Numbered from the stretch's first letter, positions 38,701 to 46,721 are shown. The stretch is 63,931 nucleotides of DNA from Nostoc favosum CHAB5714 (GCF_020829495.1 NZ_JAIVFQ010000039.1:1-63931); one strand, 5' to 3'. Notes: generated by a model not told the origin, from the letters alone. Numbers and translations: made by a program.

Positions 38701-38970
38701 GGCGCAGAGTTGAAACAATCCATCCTGGAAGCTGGAGCGGTTCGTTTCCGTCCAATTCTTCTAACCAGTGTGACGACCATGCTAGGAAACCTTTCCATCC
38801 TTAACGATCCTGTTTGGTCAGGGTTGGCATGGGCAATGTTGGGCGGAATGTTGACCTCCTCTGTCCTTACCCTGTTTGTAATTCCGCTAATGTACTATGG
38901 AGATCGTATCAGCCATAAACGTGATCAAGGCGATTGGCATTCCAAAACTTGGAACACAACTATCGGGTAA
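35713..38970 (+). CDS. RND efflux transporter permease
   Basis: A 1085-residue proton-driven RND pump of the AcrB/HAE superfamily. The twelve-segment pattern shows the TM1 end (LTILVIAALAIFGLAAVML), TM2-TM4 with the conserved acidic pair in ALGTLVDDAIAVTENIH, and a mirrored second half (ISLAGIVVRNAIVLLEFV). The porter domain includes LPPGARYLVKP. It follows the adaptor gene. Position in a BLH/SCP2 operon under the sulfide-type operator suggests export of a sulfur-stress product or toxic compound; the substrate is not known. Confidence 0.9.
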   Translation: MTHFTENSQRHSIIGRITAYFINSQLTILVIAALAIFGLAAVMLTPKQENPQIVVPSADIYLPYPGASAEVVEKTLTTPIEAKLRELPGVEHIYSTSQDSAAKITVQFFVGQNWEDSLFKLQNHLYSYQDLLPPGARYLVKPVIIDDVPIVTLTVTGKNYSDNQLRRIGERLLEDLRSIPNTASLTITGGQPRTIRVDLDPDKLASYKLSPAQITQRLQGENSRIPAGDVSVGTNRLFIDVGNLFQSATDVGETIVGFDQGSPSPIYLRDVATVVDDFGDRTTVSRIHYRQDWDTTIPYPYSKARPTSKFVSQPAITIGIAKQKGTNAVSVAQQIFQRLEELKPQLPPGVAIAVTRNDGRTAARAVGDLYQSLAMSIGIVVGLLILFLGWRESLIVTLVIPLTLAGVLIVGWISGQTINRITLFALILALGTLVDDAIAVTENIHRYFEEKPGMSWREKTRAAIDAVSELGSPIVLSNITVILAFIPMAFVTGMMGPYMGPIPFNVPVAIIVSTILALTVTPFFARLLIKIDTPFNHQDGKASPNAIVNTRIYRWYHSIMAPLLDSASRRRFVLFCITGLLLISFIPVLTQTVKFRMLPKDNKDTFLLQLDAPLGTELAEADRMVQDIESILQQDSEVTNFETYVGVGAPIDFNGMLRGATDRIGEHFADIRVHLTNKDARSVQSEDIVFRLRPKLTEIAQHYNAIVKLVEDPPGPPVRSTMLAELYGPDYTILRQLAKEVRQVFVQTAEVVDIDDSVKNQMPQMRMVVDREKVNRTGLTTQDVVQTLHMAIAGSQVSILQIPGELTSVGIQVRFADTNRQSIDDLTRIQLPTTNGSLVPLTELVTLQPSTVDQPILHKNQRPVTYVMGEMGDRSSVYAVLDQLIYFLRHPLPKGYWIQWDGEWKLTLDVFRDLGLAMLVAIVLIYLILVGQFGSFKVPLIILGSIPLALIGILLAFAVSGVYFSATAMIGVISLAGIVVRNAIVLLEFVGDKLKEGAELKQSILEAGAVRFRPILLTSVTTMLGNLSILNDPVWSGLAWAMLGGMLTSSVLTLFVIPLMYYGDRISHKRDQGDWHSKTWNTTIG

Positions 38971-39090
38971 ACTTTGTGGCAGATAATAAATTGTTGGCAT
39001 TCTTATTTTTATGTAACTGACGGATACCCTGTTTATCCATGTTTTATCAATAATGAAGACCAGATCGTTAGCAAAACGTAATTGACTTGA

Positions 39091-39270
39091 GTAGAAGGAG
39101 AAAACAGCCGTTTAAAGCATTATCTAGCTCGACTACATCGTAAAACTTTTTGTTACTCTAAAGCCGAAGAAATACTTAAGTTTTCAATTCGGTTAGTAAT
39201 ACATTATCTCAAGTATGGATCAGTGGCGCTGCGGGCGCGTAGCACCCGCAAGCTTAAGGCGATCGCTTGA
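39091..39270 (+). pseudogene. IS1-family transposase, C-terminal fragment
   Basis: The frame reads EGENSRLKHYLARLHRKT then FCYSKAEEILKFSIRLVIHYL, as at the C-terminus of IS1 transposases. The N-terminal and catalytic parts are absent. Confidence 0.75.
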
Positions 39271-39282
39271 TTCATATTTTGG

Positions 39283-39528
39283 TTCAGCAACGCCAAAAAT
39301 TCTGTTCATTGGACATTGGATGTCACTTTCGGTGAGGATGAATGTCGGATTCGTTCTCTGCACAGCCCACAGAATTTTGCTTTACTACGTCGGATTGCTC
39401 TCAATGCCTTAGAACGAGAAACATCTTTTCATCGCAGTATTCGCCAAAAATCACGGCGAGCCGCGATGAATGATCAGTATATGGTTTCTGTCTTGGCGGC
39501 GGCTCTCCCAAACTCAGCACTCTCCTAG
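39283..39528 (+). pseudogene. ISAs1-family transposase, C-terminal fragment
   Basis: NSVHWTLDVTFGEDECRIRS then NFALLRRIALNALERE and SRRAAMNDQYMVSVL match the ISAs1/H-repeat transposase C-terminus. Only about 80 residues remain. Confidence 0.8.
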
Positions 39529-39558
39529 AATCCACCTGTCAATAGGGTTTGAGACGCG

Positions 39559-41748
39559 CTAACCCTGGTTCTTATTCCAATCATCTAAAGCAGAAATGAC
39601 AAAGCTAGCTGCGGGATGGCTGAGAAGTTGTTCTAAAGCAGCTGTACTTCCTGCACTTAATGCACTAATTGTTTTCTGCATTAAAGGTGGATTATTTTCA
39701 ATCCGTTGCACTGCTTCTGTAGCTAATGCCATTTTTCCAGATATTGTATTAGTAGGATAAGATTGGCTTAATTGCTCCAGTAGCTGCTGAATTTCTGCTG
39801 CGGCTTCTACAAGGTTGTGTTTTTGTTCTGGTGCAGCAATATTTTGATTGAATGTCTGCTGGCTACCGGATTGGGCAGTGTCAATAAAACCGCCAATATT
39901 GGCATTGCTTTGATCATATTTAGTTTTGTAGTTTTCGTTATTACTCATAGATTGCTGACTTCTATCTCCTTGCGCTGCTTGTTGTCCTTGATCAAATTGG
40001 CTATTATTTGCACTTTGGTTAATTCCACCTTGATTAGAATTCATACTGCCAACATCTTGTATTTGAGTACTTGAATAATAGCTAGGGCGTTGTAGCGCTG
40101 TTACCACCATATTTTTTAATTCAGTAATTATGTAATCTTTTTCGGCTATTAACTTTTGGACTTCTTGCTCTGCCAAAACTTTTAGCTCGTTATAAGTATC
40201 AAAATATTCTCTACTCAGTTCTGATTTATCAGCAGTTCCTGCACTTTTGGCACGAAGTAAAAACTTGTCTTCACCCCGTACTTCCATTCCAACAATTCGC
40301 AAATCTGCTTCTGGATGATTCTGGGCTAACTGTTTAAACGAAATGGCGATCGCACGTGGGTCAACTCCTTGGCTATGATAAAGGTCAAGTGTATCGAAGA
40401 TTGGTTTGATAAAATCTCCAAATTCCCCATCAGCGAACACCTCCTGTCTGTTGTCAGGCTTGCGATAGGGGTCAGGGTTTTCTTTCGTAGGCAGGCGCAT
40501 ATAAACGTACTCGCACCGTACCCCGTCAAATTTAGTGTCACTGGTAATGCCCCAGTCTTCAATGTATGCCCCAGTAAGAGTAGCGCCTGTAAAGTCGGTT
40601 CCGTCAAGTTGCGTTTGTACTAGTTTTGCTCTAGATAAATCTGCGTCTTGCAAGTTGGCTTTACTTAAATCTGCGCTAAGAAAGCTGGCATCTGTTAGGT
40701 TAGCTCCTTTAAAATTTATCCCTCGGAGGTCTAAACGGTCAAAATTTTTGTTTTGCCCTAGTTGTGTAACTAATACTTGGCGAAGTTTTGTATTTTGAAG
40801 GTAAGTTGTGCCAGCGCGAACACGGTCAAGTTTATTGGTTTTATGGAAGTAAGTACGAGTTAGAATAGCCTTTCTAAAATCTGTACTTTTGAGGGTGGCT
40901 TCTGTAAAATTAGCATCAGTTAAATTTGTGTTGCGGAAGCTTGTCCCTTTAAAAGCTGCAAAAGCAATAGCAATGTTGCGAATTAGTGCCTGCTTTGGGT
41001 CTTCCTTCAATGCACGCCAACTTATATATGTGCCAAATAATACTATAACTACGGCTATGACGCTGGCGAAGATTTCCGCGAAGGCTCCGGTAACCGGGAA
41101 AGTGCCAACAAAGGCTCCGGCTACGGCTCCGGCTACGGCTAAGGGGAAGGCTAAGGCTAAGGCTAAGGCTCCGGCTACGGCTAAGGCTAAGGTTCCGGCT
41201 ACGGCTAAGGCTAAGGCCACGACTACCGCTCCAGCAAAGGCAAAGGCTCCAGCAAAGGCGAAGCCGGAGGCTATAGCAAAATCTCCGTTTAGGACAAAGA
41301 TTTCCGCGAAGGCTCCGGTTACGGCTACGGCTAACGCAAAGGCTCCTGTTAAGGCCAAAGCTAAAACTCCAACTATTGAGCCCCGTTGTATTCCTTGGAA
41401 GATTGTAACGGAAAAGAAGATAACTAATATGAATATAGCAGTTCTGCCACTGATATGATATATCAATGGATAAGATTTATGTGTGAAAAATAGTAGAGAC
41501 GCTACTAAAAAACCAGCAATAGATGAGATAAATCCTGATAGACCCATTAGCACCCACGAAATAAGCACTAAGAAAATAGCCCACCGCCTTTCCAATCCAG
41601 CTTCAGCATGACTAAAATTTGCACCTACAAGGATGGCATCGCTAAAATCAGCGCTTCGGATATCTGCATAGCTAAAGTTCGCTCCCTCAAGGTTTTGACC
41701 TTTGAAGGAACGTCCTCGAAAATTCTGCTTGGAATAATCTGCTTGCAT
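39559..41748 (-). CDS. Pentapeptide-repeat membrane protein with repetitive Ala-rich segment
   Basis: A 729-residue protein. Pentapeptide repeats of A(N/D)LxX type occur at residues 8-50 (NLEGANFSYADI) and again about 275-390 (LSKANLQDADLSRAKL). Between them lie several membrane segments; from about 125 to 240 these are Ala/Leu/Val-rich and encoded by iterated hexamers (see 41080-41370). The C-terminal ~250 residues are hydrophilic, with Gln/Asn-rich linker. Cyanobacteria hold many pentapeptide proteins of unknown function. It is next to the sulfur operon but has its own promoter region. Confidence 0.75.
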   Translation of the reverse strand: MQADYSKQNFRGRSFKGQNLEGANFSYADIRSADFSDAILVGANFSHAEAGLERRWAIFLVLISWVLMGLSGFISSIAGFLVASLLFFTHKSYPLIYHISGRTAIFILVIFFSVTIFQGIQRGSIVGVLALALTGAFALAVAVTGAFAEIFVLNGDFAIASGFAFAGAFAFAGAVVVALALAVAGTLALAVAGALALALAFPLAVAGAVAGAFVGTFPVTGAFAEIFASVIAVVIVLFGTYISWRALKEDPKQALIRNIAIAFAAFKGTSFRNTNLTDANFTEATLKSTDFRKAILTRTYFHKTNKLDRVRAGTTYLQNTKLRQVLVTQLGQNKNFDRLDLRGINFKGANLTDASFLSADLSKANLQDADLSRAKLVQTQLDGTDFTGATLTGAYIEDWGITSDTKFDGVRCEYVYMRLPTKENPDPYRKPDNRQEVFADGEFGDFIKPIFDTLDLYHSQGVDPRAIAISFKQLAQNHPEADLRIVGMEVRGEDKFLLRAKSAGTADKSELSREYFDTYNELKVLAEQEVQKLIAEKDYIITELKNMVVTALQRPSYYSSTQIQDVGSMNSNQGGINQSANNSQFDQGQQAAQGDRSQQSMSNNENYKTKYDQSNANIGGFIDTAQSGSQQTFNQNIAAPEQKHNLVEAAAEIQQLLEQLSQSYPTNTISGKMALATEAVQRIENNPPLMQKTISALSAGSTAALEQLLSHPAASFVISALDDWNKNQG
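41080..41370. repeat. Imperfect hexamer repeat array (GGCTAA/GGCTCC/GGCTAC)
   Basis: Dozens of 6-bp units such as GGCTAAGGCTAAGGCTCC follow one another on the plus strand. On the minus strand they encode ALALAVAGA-type hydrophobic stretches in the pentapeptide protein. Such arrays vary in length by slippage in steps of two residues. Confidence 0.8.
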
Positions 41749-41779
41749 AGTTGGGAAAGATGGTAAGACTCAAACTCCA

Positions 41780-41898
41780 CTAGTAGTCTGCCAACCCAAA
41801 AATGCTGGGTAAGGGCAGGGTAAAGGGTAAGGGATTTAAAACCTTTCCCCCTTCCCCCTTCCCCTTTACCCTGCAAAGTTCACTTGGCGAACTACTAG
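41780..41898. repeat. 119-bp MITE-like repeat, ends CTAGTAGT
   Basis: CTAGTAGTCTGCCAA at the left and the inverse of CTAGTAGTTCGCCAA at the right form 15-bp TIRs with two mismatches. The interior has GGGTAAGG / CCCTTTACCC palindromic tracts. It is the same family as 8346-8470. No target duplication was identified. Confidence 0.7.
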
Positions 41899-41975
41899 AC
41901 ATAGGTATATCATTGACTCGTTCGTTTGTGATTATAGATTCATTGGTAAATTCTTTCTCAGAAATCACCTTATTC

Positions 41976-42653
41976 CTAACACCAAGATTGTTCTTCCAAA
42001 GGATTATGCAGTAACTCACGAATATTGGCTTCGATGACTCGGTAACCTACATTGCCGTTGAGTCTTTGTCGTCCTTCATTGAAAATTAGGGTGGGGCTGA
42101 CCGTAACCGTATAGTCTTTGACCAGTTCAAAATCCTTGAATAGTTGAGCGTATGCTTCACCACTATCGATCTGAGCTTGGATAGCGGCGATCGGGAGCCT
42201 TAACTCCTCCGCAATTTCAAATTGTACCTTGCGGTCAGAAACGTTTGCCAGTTGAGTAAAAAACGCCTTCCGAAATGCCCAGGTTATTTTTTCAAATACC
42301 TGTTGAGCTTCCTCTACCAAACCCTTTGCTTCTAGTAGTTGAATTGCATGGAGAAATAAATGACAGGATGTGGATGAAGGTGGTGTAACTTTAATCCAAA
42401 TATCAGGATGAACGGAGATGTGATCAAACTTTTTCGCAACCTCCTGAATATGATCGCTGTATCCTTGCAATCCCCCCCGATCTCGCCATCGGCTATTTAA
42501 CCTTTCACGAGCAATACCAAAGATGGGGACAAAGTGATGTTCGATCGCAATCTTGTCTTGAAAGGTAGTTTTCAATTCATCCAGACGGATCTGAGCAATA
42601 TAAGCCCAAATACAGAGAACATCAGAAAAGCAAAAGATCCGAATAGGTTCCAT
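41976..42653 (-). CDS. DsbA/FrnE-family thioredoxin-fold protein
   Basis: A 225-residue protein starting at MEPIRIFCFSD (ATG 42653); 73 upstream codons are also open but contain a dispersed repeat and look unlike the family. The core matches the DsbA/2-hydroxychromene-2-carboxylate isomerase class: CFSDVLCIWAYIAQIRLDEL, then VTVSPTLIFNEGRQRLNGNVGY with the cis-Pro loop. The usual CxxC is CIWA, so only the first Cys remains. It ends the SQR-SCP2-rhodanese operon and may handle persulfide/thiol exchange or be a glutathione-linked isomerase. Confidence 0.7.
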   Translation of the reverse strand: MEPIRIFCFSDVLCIWAYIAQIRLDELKTTFQDKIAIEHHFVPIFGIARERLNSRWRDRGGLQGYSDHIQEVAKKFDHISVHPDIWIKVTPPSSTSCHLFLHAIQLLEAKGLVEEAQQVFEKITWAFRKAFFTQLANVSDRKVQFEIAEELRLPIAAIQAQIDSGEAYAQLFKDFELVKDYTVTVSPTLIFNEGRQRLNGNVGYRVIEANIRELLHNPLEEQSWC

Positions 42654-42887
42654 TGGATTTTGAGGGTGAAAGGGTGAGATATCAAAATAATTCGTAATTG
42701 ATAATGACGCTCGCGGACTCGTTGGCGTAGCCTCTCCAAGAATTGAAGCTGAGAACACTGACAGCGTGTTGTAGAGAAGACGGTAATTCGTCAGTTGCAA
42801 TAGTTGCTCTATCCCTCCACTGTCTTGTTGACCACTAAGTGAGAGCAGTTTAGGGAACAGCTTTATGCTCATAATACTGAGGTTTCA

Positions 42888-43229
42888 TTAGGGACGGTTG
42901 CCGCGCTGTACGGGATACCCTGTATTCTGCCATGCTAGTAGCCCACCTTGCAGGTTATAGACCTGACGGTAGCCCTGAGTCACGAGCCACTGAGCTGCCA
43001 TTTCGCTCCGGTGTCCTGACAGGCATATGATAGCGATCGCCTGATCTTTAGAAATGTTTTTAAGAATGCTATCACGGCTCAAACGTCGCGATTTTGGCAC
43101 GTGTCCCATCCAATATTCCAGCCAACCCCGCACATCAATCACCAATAGTTGATTCTGGGACGATTCCAGTTGAGCAGGTGTTAGTAGAGTTGGATTTGAA
43201 ACTCCTTTAGCAATTGATCTTGATTTCAT
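42888..43229 (-). CDS. Single-domain rhodanese
   Basis: A 113-residue protein starting ATG 43229 (43244 alternative). It has the rhodanese fold: LLVIDVRGWLEYWMGHVPKS, active-site ICLSGHRS (Cys69), and NLQGGLLAWQNTGYP. Rhodaneses move sulfane sulfur between persulfides, thiosulfate and acceptors. It is in the SQR operon, but a 126-bp MITE is inserted just upstream, which may cut it off from the SQR promoter. Confidence 0.85.
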   Translation of the reverse strand: MKSRSIAKGVSNPTLLTPAQLESSQNQLLVIDVRGWLEYWMGHVPKSRRLSRDSILKNISKDQAIAIICLSGHRSEMAAQWLVTQGYRQVYNLQGGLLAWQNTGYPVQRGNRP

Positions 43230-43265
43230 AAAGTATTCTCTCAAGATAAACTAGGCATTGCAAGT

Positions 43266-43391
43266 AGGGCAAACGCATCTAAAGTATAAAAATCCTTTAA
43301 TAGCAAGGGTTTCGTCGTTTTTAAATTTAGCCTATTTTTTCGTCAAGATCCTTATCTAGCAAGGGTTTCAGAAATACCGTGCGTTCGCCCT
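43266..43391. mobile_element. 126-bp MITE, copy 1, with 12-bp target duplication
   Basis: TIRs AGGGCAAACGCA and TGCGTTCGCCCT (one mismatch) bound 126 bp. GGCATTGCAAGT is repeated at 43254-43265 and 43392-43403. Copy 2 at 55986-56111 is inverted, the same length and about 85% alike by eye. It sits between SCP2 paralog B and rhodanese. Confidence 0.9.
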
Positions 43392-43407
43392 GGCATTGCA
43401 AGTATGC

Positions 43408-43803
43408 TTAAACTTTGCTCATGACAGAAAATGACTTAACAAACGGTCTTGCCATACGAGGATCTTTGATCATGGCAGTATAGTCTCCAACCTGAAATTG
43501 CAGTCTGCGGGTCATATACGCCATACTCAACCCCATCATGTTTAACCCTCTTGATATCCACTGATGCCAGTCTTGTCGACCTGCACGTAAGTCCCAATTC
43601 AGCTTTTGCCCCTCATATGTATTCGCAGAAACCACCCGTCCATCTTTAACTGTGATAACTCCCATCGGATTTGCTTCACCCTCGAAGCCATAACCGATCA
43701 CGGAATTGAAATGGATTTTGGCAAGAGCATCGGCTAATTCCGGTTCTAGATTCCATTTCTCACCAAAAGCCTCCATCCATTCAGCTGAAAATAACTCTGC
43801 CAT
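43408..43803 (-). CDS. SCP2-like protein, paralog B
   Basis: A 131-residue protein whose core parallels paralog A: IHFNSVIGYGFEGEANPMGVI, TYEGQKLNWDLRAG, LNMMGLSMAYMTRRLQFQVGDY, IKDPRMARPFVKSF. The conserved WDLR and VGDY motifs match SCP2-like lipid/hydrophobic ligand-binding folds. It lies 42 bp downstream of SQR and should be co-transcribed with it. See paralog A for the proposed role. Confidence 0.75.
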   Translation of the reverse strand: MAELFSAEWMEAFGEKWNLEPELADALAKIHFNSVIGYGFEGEANPMGVITVKDGRVVSANTYEGQKLNWDLRAGRQDWHQWISRGLNMMGLSMAYMTRRLQFQVGDYTAMIKDPRMARPFVKSFSVMSKV

Positions 43804-43845
43804 TAGACACTCTCCAGATTAAAAGGAACTTGTGAGACTGCTCTC

Positions 43846-45171
43846 TTAGGGAATTGGGTGAATCACCTCAAGGCTAGTATCAGTTTGGATAGGCTCCACC
43901 AACGGCAGTCCGATTGCCCGAAAAGCCCATCGCTCAAACCAGGGAATAGTCCAACCCAATCGCATTTTGGTTAAAAAATATTTCTCAAAAGCTGACTTTA
44001 TCCATGACACCCAAGCTCCTTTATAGGTAATGGCGCGGTGCCGATTACCTTCAGTGTCAGGTAACAGAGGATCTGCAAGGAAAAGCGCCCCAGTATTTCC
44101 AAAATCAGCAAAGCAAACTGCTTGTAATGTTGGCTTGATTTGATACCCTGAAATTACACCTAACTCCAGTGCGATGTTATGTGCGACTGAAAGCGTCATC
44201 TCTTCTGTCATTAGTCCGACTTTGGGAACGCCAATCGGAATTGGTGTTTGTTCTATTGGTTTAAGTTGAGTGACCACACCTACAGCATAAATAGAGTCAA
44301 ATTTGGGGTGACGATAGCTGGGTAATACAGGCACAAATCCCTTCGCATCCGTCAATCCTGGTACTTCCCGCAAGAAGCGCGGTCCCCGGAAGGGAGGCAA
44401 GACCATCGTGTACTTAGAAGGAATTATGCGTCCATCTACTAAGTGGACGGCTTCTGGTTCAAACTGAGAAATTGCTGTATTTTCCATTAGATCAATTTCC
44501 CGATCCGCCAGGAATTTGCGGATGAGCCAGCGAGAATTTCCCATACCGCTAATCCCTAAATGTCCAGCATAGGGTTCTGATGTGACAAAGGTTATAGGGA
44601 CGTAATTGTGGGAACGGTACTTACTACTATCGCGCAGACCCTTCCGTTTCAAAACCTGGTGTGCCAATAATGCAAACTCATAAGCGGGACCAAAACAACT
44701 GGCTCCCGGTGCAGCACCTACTACAATCGGTCCTGGCTGTTGTAAGAATTTCTCCCAAGCTTCATGAGCCAATAAGGCATGGTGAGGGTTGCAAATCGAC
44801 TGGGTATATCCCCCTTCAGGTCCCAATCCTGGCAGAGCATCTAGTGCCAGTTCCGGTCCTGTTGCAATAACTGCATAGTCGTAGTCCAACGTCCGATCCT
44901 TTAGCCTAATTTGATGAGACTTCGGATCAATAGCAATGACTGAATCATGAATGAATTCAATTCCATGCTGAGGAACGATATTGGCTAACTCTAACTGGAT
45001 GCGATCAAGTGATCGTAAACCCAACCCCACCCAAGGTAGTGATGGGATAAAGGTAAACTTCGGTTGATTAGAAATTAGCGTTACCTGATGTTCACGAGGT
45101 AATATATGTCTCAGTTCGTAGGCAGAGGGAAGCCCTCCCAATCCAGCACCAATAACCACAACGCGAGCCAT
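43846..45171 (-). CDS. sqr: Sulfide:quinone oxidoreductase
   Basis: A 441-residue FAD enzyme of the SQR family, membrane-associated. The N-terminal Rossmann motif is VVVIGAGLGGLPSAYEL. Three cysteines, Cys127, Cys159 and Cys353 (QAVCFADFG), are in the positions expected of SQR, which oxidises sulfide to polysulfide or sulfane sulfur and passes electrons to quinone. The C-terminus has an amphipathic, membrane-binding stretch (KYFLTKMRLGWTIPWFERW). It opens an operon with SCP2 B, rhodanese and DsbA-like protein, divergent from the ArsR repressor. A 26-bp operator is between them. Confidence 0.85.
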   Translation of the reverse strand: MARVVVIGAGLGGLPSAYELRHILPREHQVTLISNQPKFTFIPSLPWVGLGLRSLDRIQLELANIVPQHGIEFIHDSVIAIDPKSHQIRLKDRTLDYDYAVIATGPELALDALPGLGPEGGYTQSICNPHHALLAHEAWEKFLQQPGPIVVGAAPGASCFGPAYEFALLAHQVLKRKGLRDSSKYRSHNYVPITFVTSEPYAGHLGISGMGNSRWLIRKFLADREIDLMENTAISQFEPEAVHLVDGRIIPSKYTMVLPPFRGPRFLREVPGLTDAKGFVPVLPSYRHPKFDSIYAVGVVTQLKPIEQTPIPIGVPKVGLMTEEMTLSVAHNIALELGVISGYQIKPTLQAVCFADFGNTGALFLADPLLPDTEGNRHRAITYKGAWVSWIKSAFEKYFLTKMRLGWTIPWFERWAFRAIGLPLVEPIQTDTSLEVIHPIP

Positions 45172-45310
45172 GATTGCAACTCCTAAACGTAACTATTTAA
45201 TGAGAATTTTTAAGTCCAAGTGTGGTGGTCAGCTAATATGTAAAATTGTCATAACCCTACCCTTGTTTAATTTTTACATCTTGCCCTAAAGTTAAATTTT
45301 TAATAACTTC

Positions 45311-45336
45311 ATTATATTACTATATAATAGTATAGA
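45311..45336. promoter_or_regulatory. SqrR/BigR-type operator, copy 2
   Basis: ATTATATTAC, TATATA, ATAGTATAGA. It lies in the divergent region between sqr and the ArsR gene, about 40 bp before the ArsR start, so it can control both directions. Confidence 0.7.
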
Positions 45337-45377
45337 AGAAATTTAAGTAGAAGAGTTAAAATTAATCTCCTGAAGTT

Positions 45378-45767
45378 ATGATTCTACCTCCCTCTGCCTT
45401 AACTCAAGTTGCGGATTATTTCAAAGTGTTATCAGAACTCAGCCGTTTGCAGGTGCTGTGTTCCCTACAGTCAGGGCCAAAGAATGTTACCGAAATTATA
45501 GAAGACACAGGGCTGGGACAAGCAAATGTCTCGAAGCATTTGAAAATTCTAACTCAGGTAGGAATTATATCCCGGACTCCTCAAGGAGTCAGTGTGTATT
45601 ACGAGATTATAGAACCGTTGATCTTTGATCTGTGCGAACTGGTGAGTGATCGCCTCTTCATTAGATTGGAAGAACAGTCCCAACAGTTGAAGCAATTGAA
45701 AGGTTTGCGGCGGACTAAATTGGTAGATATCACTAGCGGATCTGCCAAAGTAAAAGCGAAAAAATAA
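45378..45767 (+). CDS. ArsR-family repressor with SqrR/BigR cysteine pair
   Basis: A 129-residue winged-helix repressor: DYFKVLSELSRLQVLCSL, the HTH VTEIIEDTGLGQANVSKHLKIL, then the wing ISRTPQGVSVYYEI. Cys28 and Cys86 fall at the two positions (helix 2 and the last helix) used by SqrR and BigR to sense sulfane sulfur by di- or tetrasulfide formation. Metal-site His/Cys of ArsR/SmtB (ELCVCDL) are absent. It diverges from sqr over a shared operator. A persulfide-responsive repressor is strongly indicated but not proven. Confidence 0.75.
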   Translation: MILPPSALTQVADYFKVLSELSRLQVLCSLQSGPKNVTEIIEDTGLGQANVSKHLKILTQVGIISRTPQGVSVYYEIIEPLIFDLCELVSDRLFIRLEEQSQQLKQLKGLRRTKLVDITSGSAKVKAKK

Positions 45768-45832
45768 GCGCTCTTATGTCTAATTCTCTGTCGCCTTGGC
45801 TGTCTACTTGGTATACAAAGCACGTCGGATAG

Positions 45833-46696
45833 CTAAGACAATACCACTGGACGACAGTTAGATAAGGTAGCATGCATATTAACCACTGCACCAATAATAG
45901 CAATTGCAGGTCCTTCAAACCCGGTTGTCTTAACTTGCGACACAATTGTTCCTAAAGTCCCAATTAATTCTTCCTGCTCTGGTCGCGTCCCCCAACGGAC
46001 TAAAGCGATGGAAGTATCTAAACTCAGCCCAGCATTGTGCATCTGTTCAATAATGTAAGGTAAATTATGAATTCCCATATAAATCACAATCGTTTCTGAG
46101 CCTTGAGCGATCGCCCGCCATTTGACAAATGGTCGATACTTGCCACATGTTTCGTGACCTGTGACAAATGTAACCGAAGAGCTATAAAGCCGATGAGTCA
46201 AGGGAATCCCTACATAGGCAGGAGCTGCAATTCCAGAAGTCACGCCAGAAATTACTTCCACCGACACTCCAGCTTTTACTAACTCTTCCATCTCCTCACC
46301 ACCGCGACCAAACATAAACGGGTCGCCTCCCTTTAACCGTACCACTACGGCATTAGTCAGTGCCTTTTCAATCAACATCTGGGTAATCTCATCCTGGTTT
46401 AAGGAATGGTATCCCCTGCGCTTCCCAGCATAAATTTTTTCCGCCTGCGAGTTAATCATCATCAAAATTGCTGGGCTGACCAAAGCATCGTAAATTACCA
46501 CATTTGCACACTCTAACAACACCTTTCCTTTAAGGGTGAACAAACCTGGATCTCCGGGACCTGCACCGACTAAGTATACTTTCCCAAAATATTTATTTTT
46601 ATTTTTTTCTGTGTTTGATTCAACTTTTAATGGACAGAAGGCAGAACTCAAATTTTTTTCTATATTTCTGTAGTTCATTTCCTTATTAAACTCCAA
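45833..46696 (-). CDS. cobA: Uroporphyrinogen-III C-methyltransferase
   Basis: A 287-residue SumT enzyme that makes precorrin-2, the first step to siroheme, the cofactor of sulfite reductase. Motifs: VYLVGAGPGDPGLFTLKG, VVRLKGGDPFMFGRGGEE, and the SAM loop VEVISGVTSGIAAPAYVGIPLTHR. There is no fused HemD or CysG dehydrogenase/chelatase, so the later siroheme steps are elsewhere. It is the last gene of the sulfate-assimilation run and is convergent with the ArsR gene. Confidence 0.9.
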   Translation of the reverse strand: MEFNKEMNYRNIEKNLSSAFCPLKVESNTEKNKNKYFGKVYLVGAGPGDPGLFTLKGKVLLECANVVIYDALVSPAILMMINSQAEKIYAGKRRGYHSLNQDEITQMLIEKALTNAVVVRLKGGDPFMFGRGGEEMEELVKAGVSVEVISGVTSGIAAPAYVGIPLTHRLYSSSVTFVTGHETCGKYRPFVKWRAIAQGSETIVIYMGIHNLPYIIEQMHNAGLSLDTSIALVRWGTRPEQEELIGTLGTIVSQVKTTGFEGPAIAIIGAVVNMHATLSNCRPVVLS

Positions 46697-46721
46697 ATAA
46701 ATTACAATTAGTTGACGTGCC

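Noticed and set aside
35812..38798. Several antisense frames inside the RND permease gene
   Set aside because: Shadow frames of a long, well-recognised gene; none has ribosome sites or family features.
40889..41458. Plus-strand frame rich in Lys-Ala-Pro (histone-H1-like)
   Set aside because: It is the antisense reading of the hexamer repeat within the pentapeptide-protein gene; no start signal or family support.
42654..42872. 73-codon N-terminal extension of the DsbA-like gene
   Set aside because: It includes a dispersed-repeat-like sequence and is unlike the family; the internal ATG matches the normal start of the fold.
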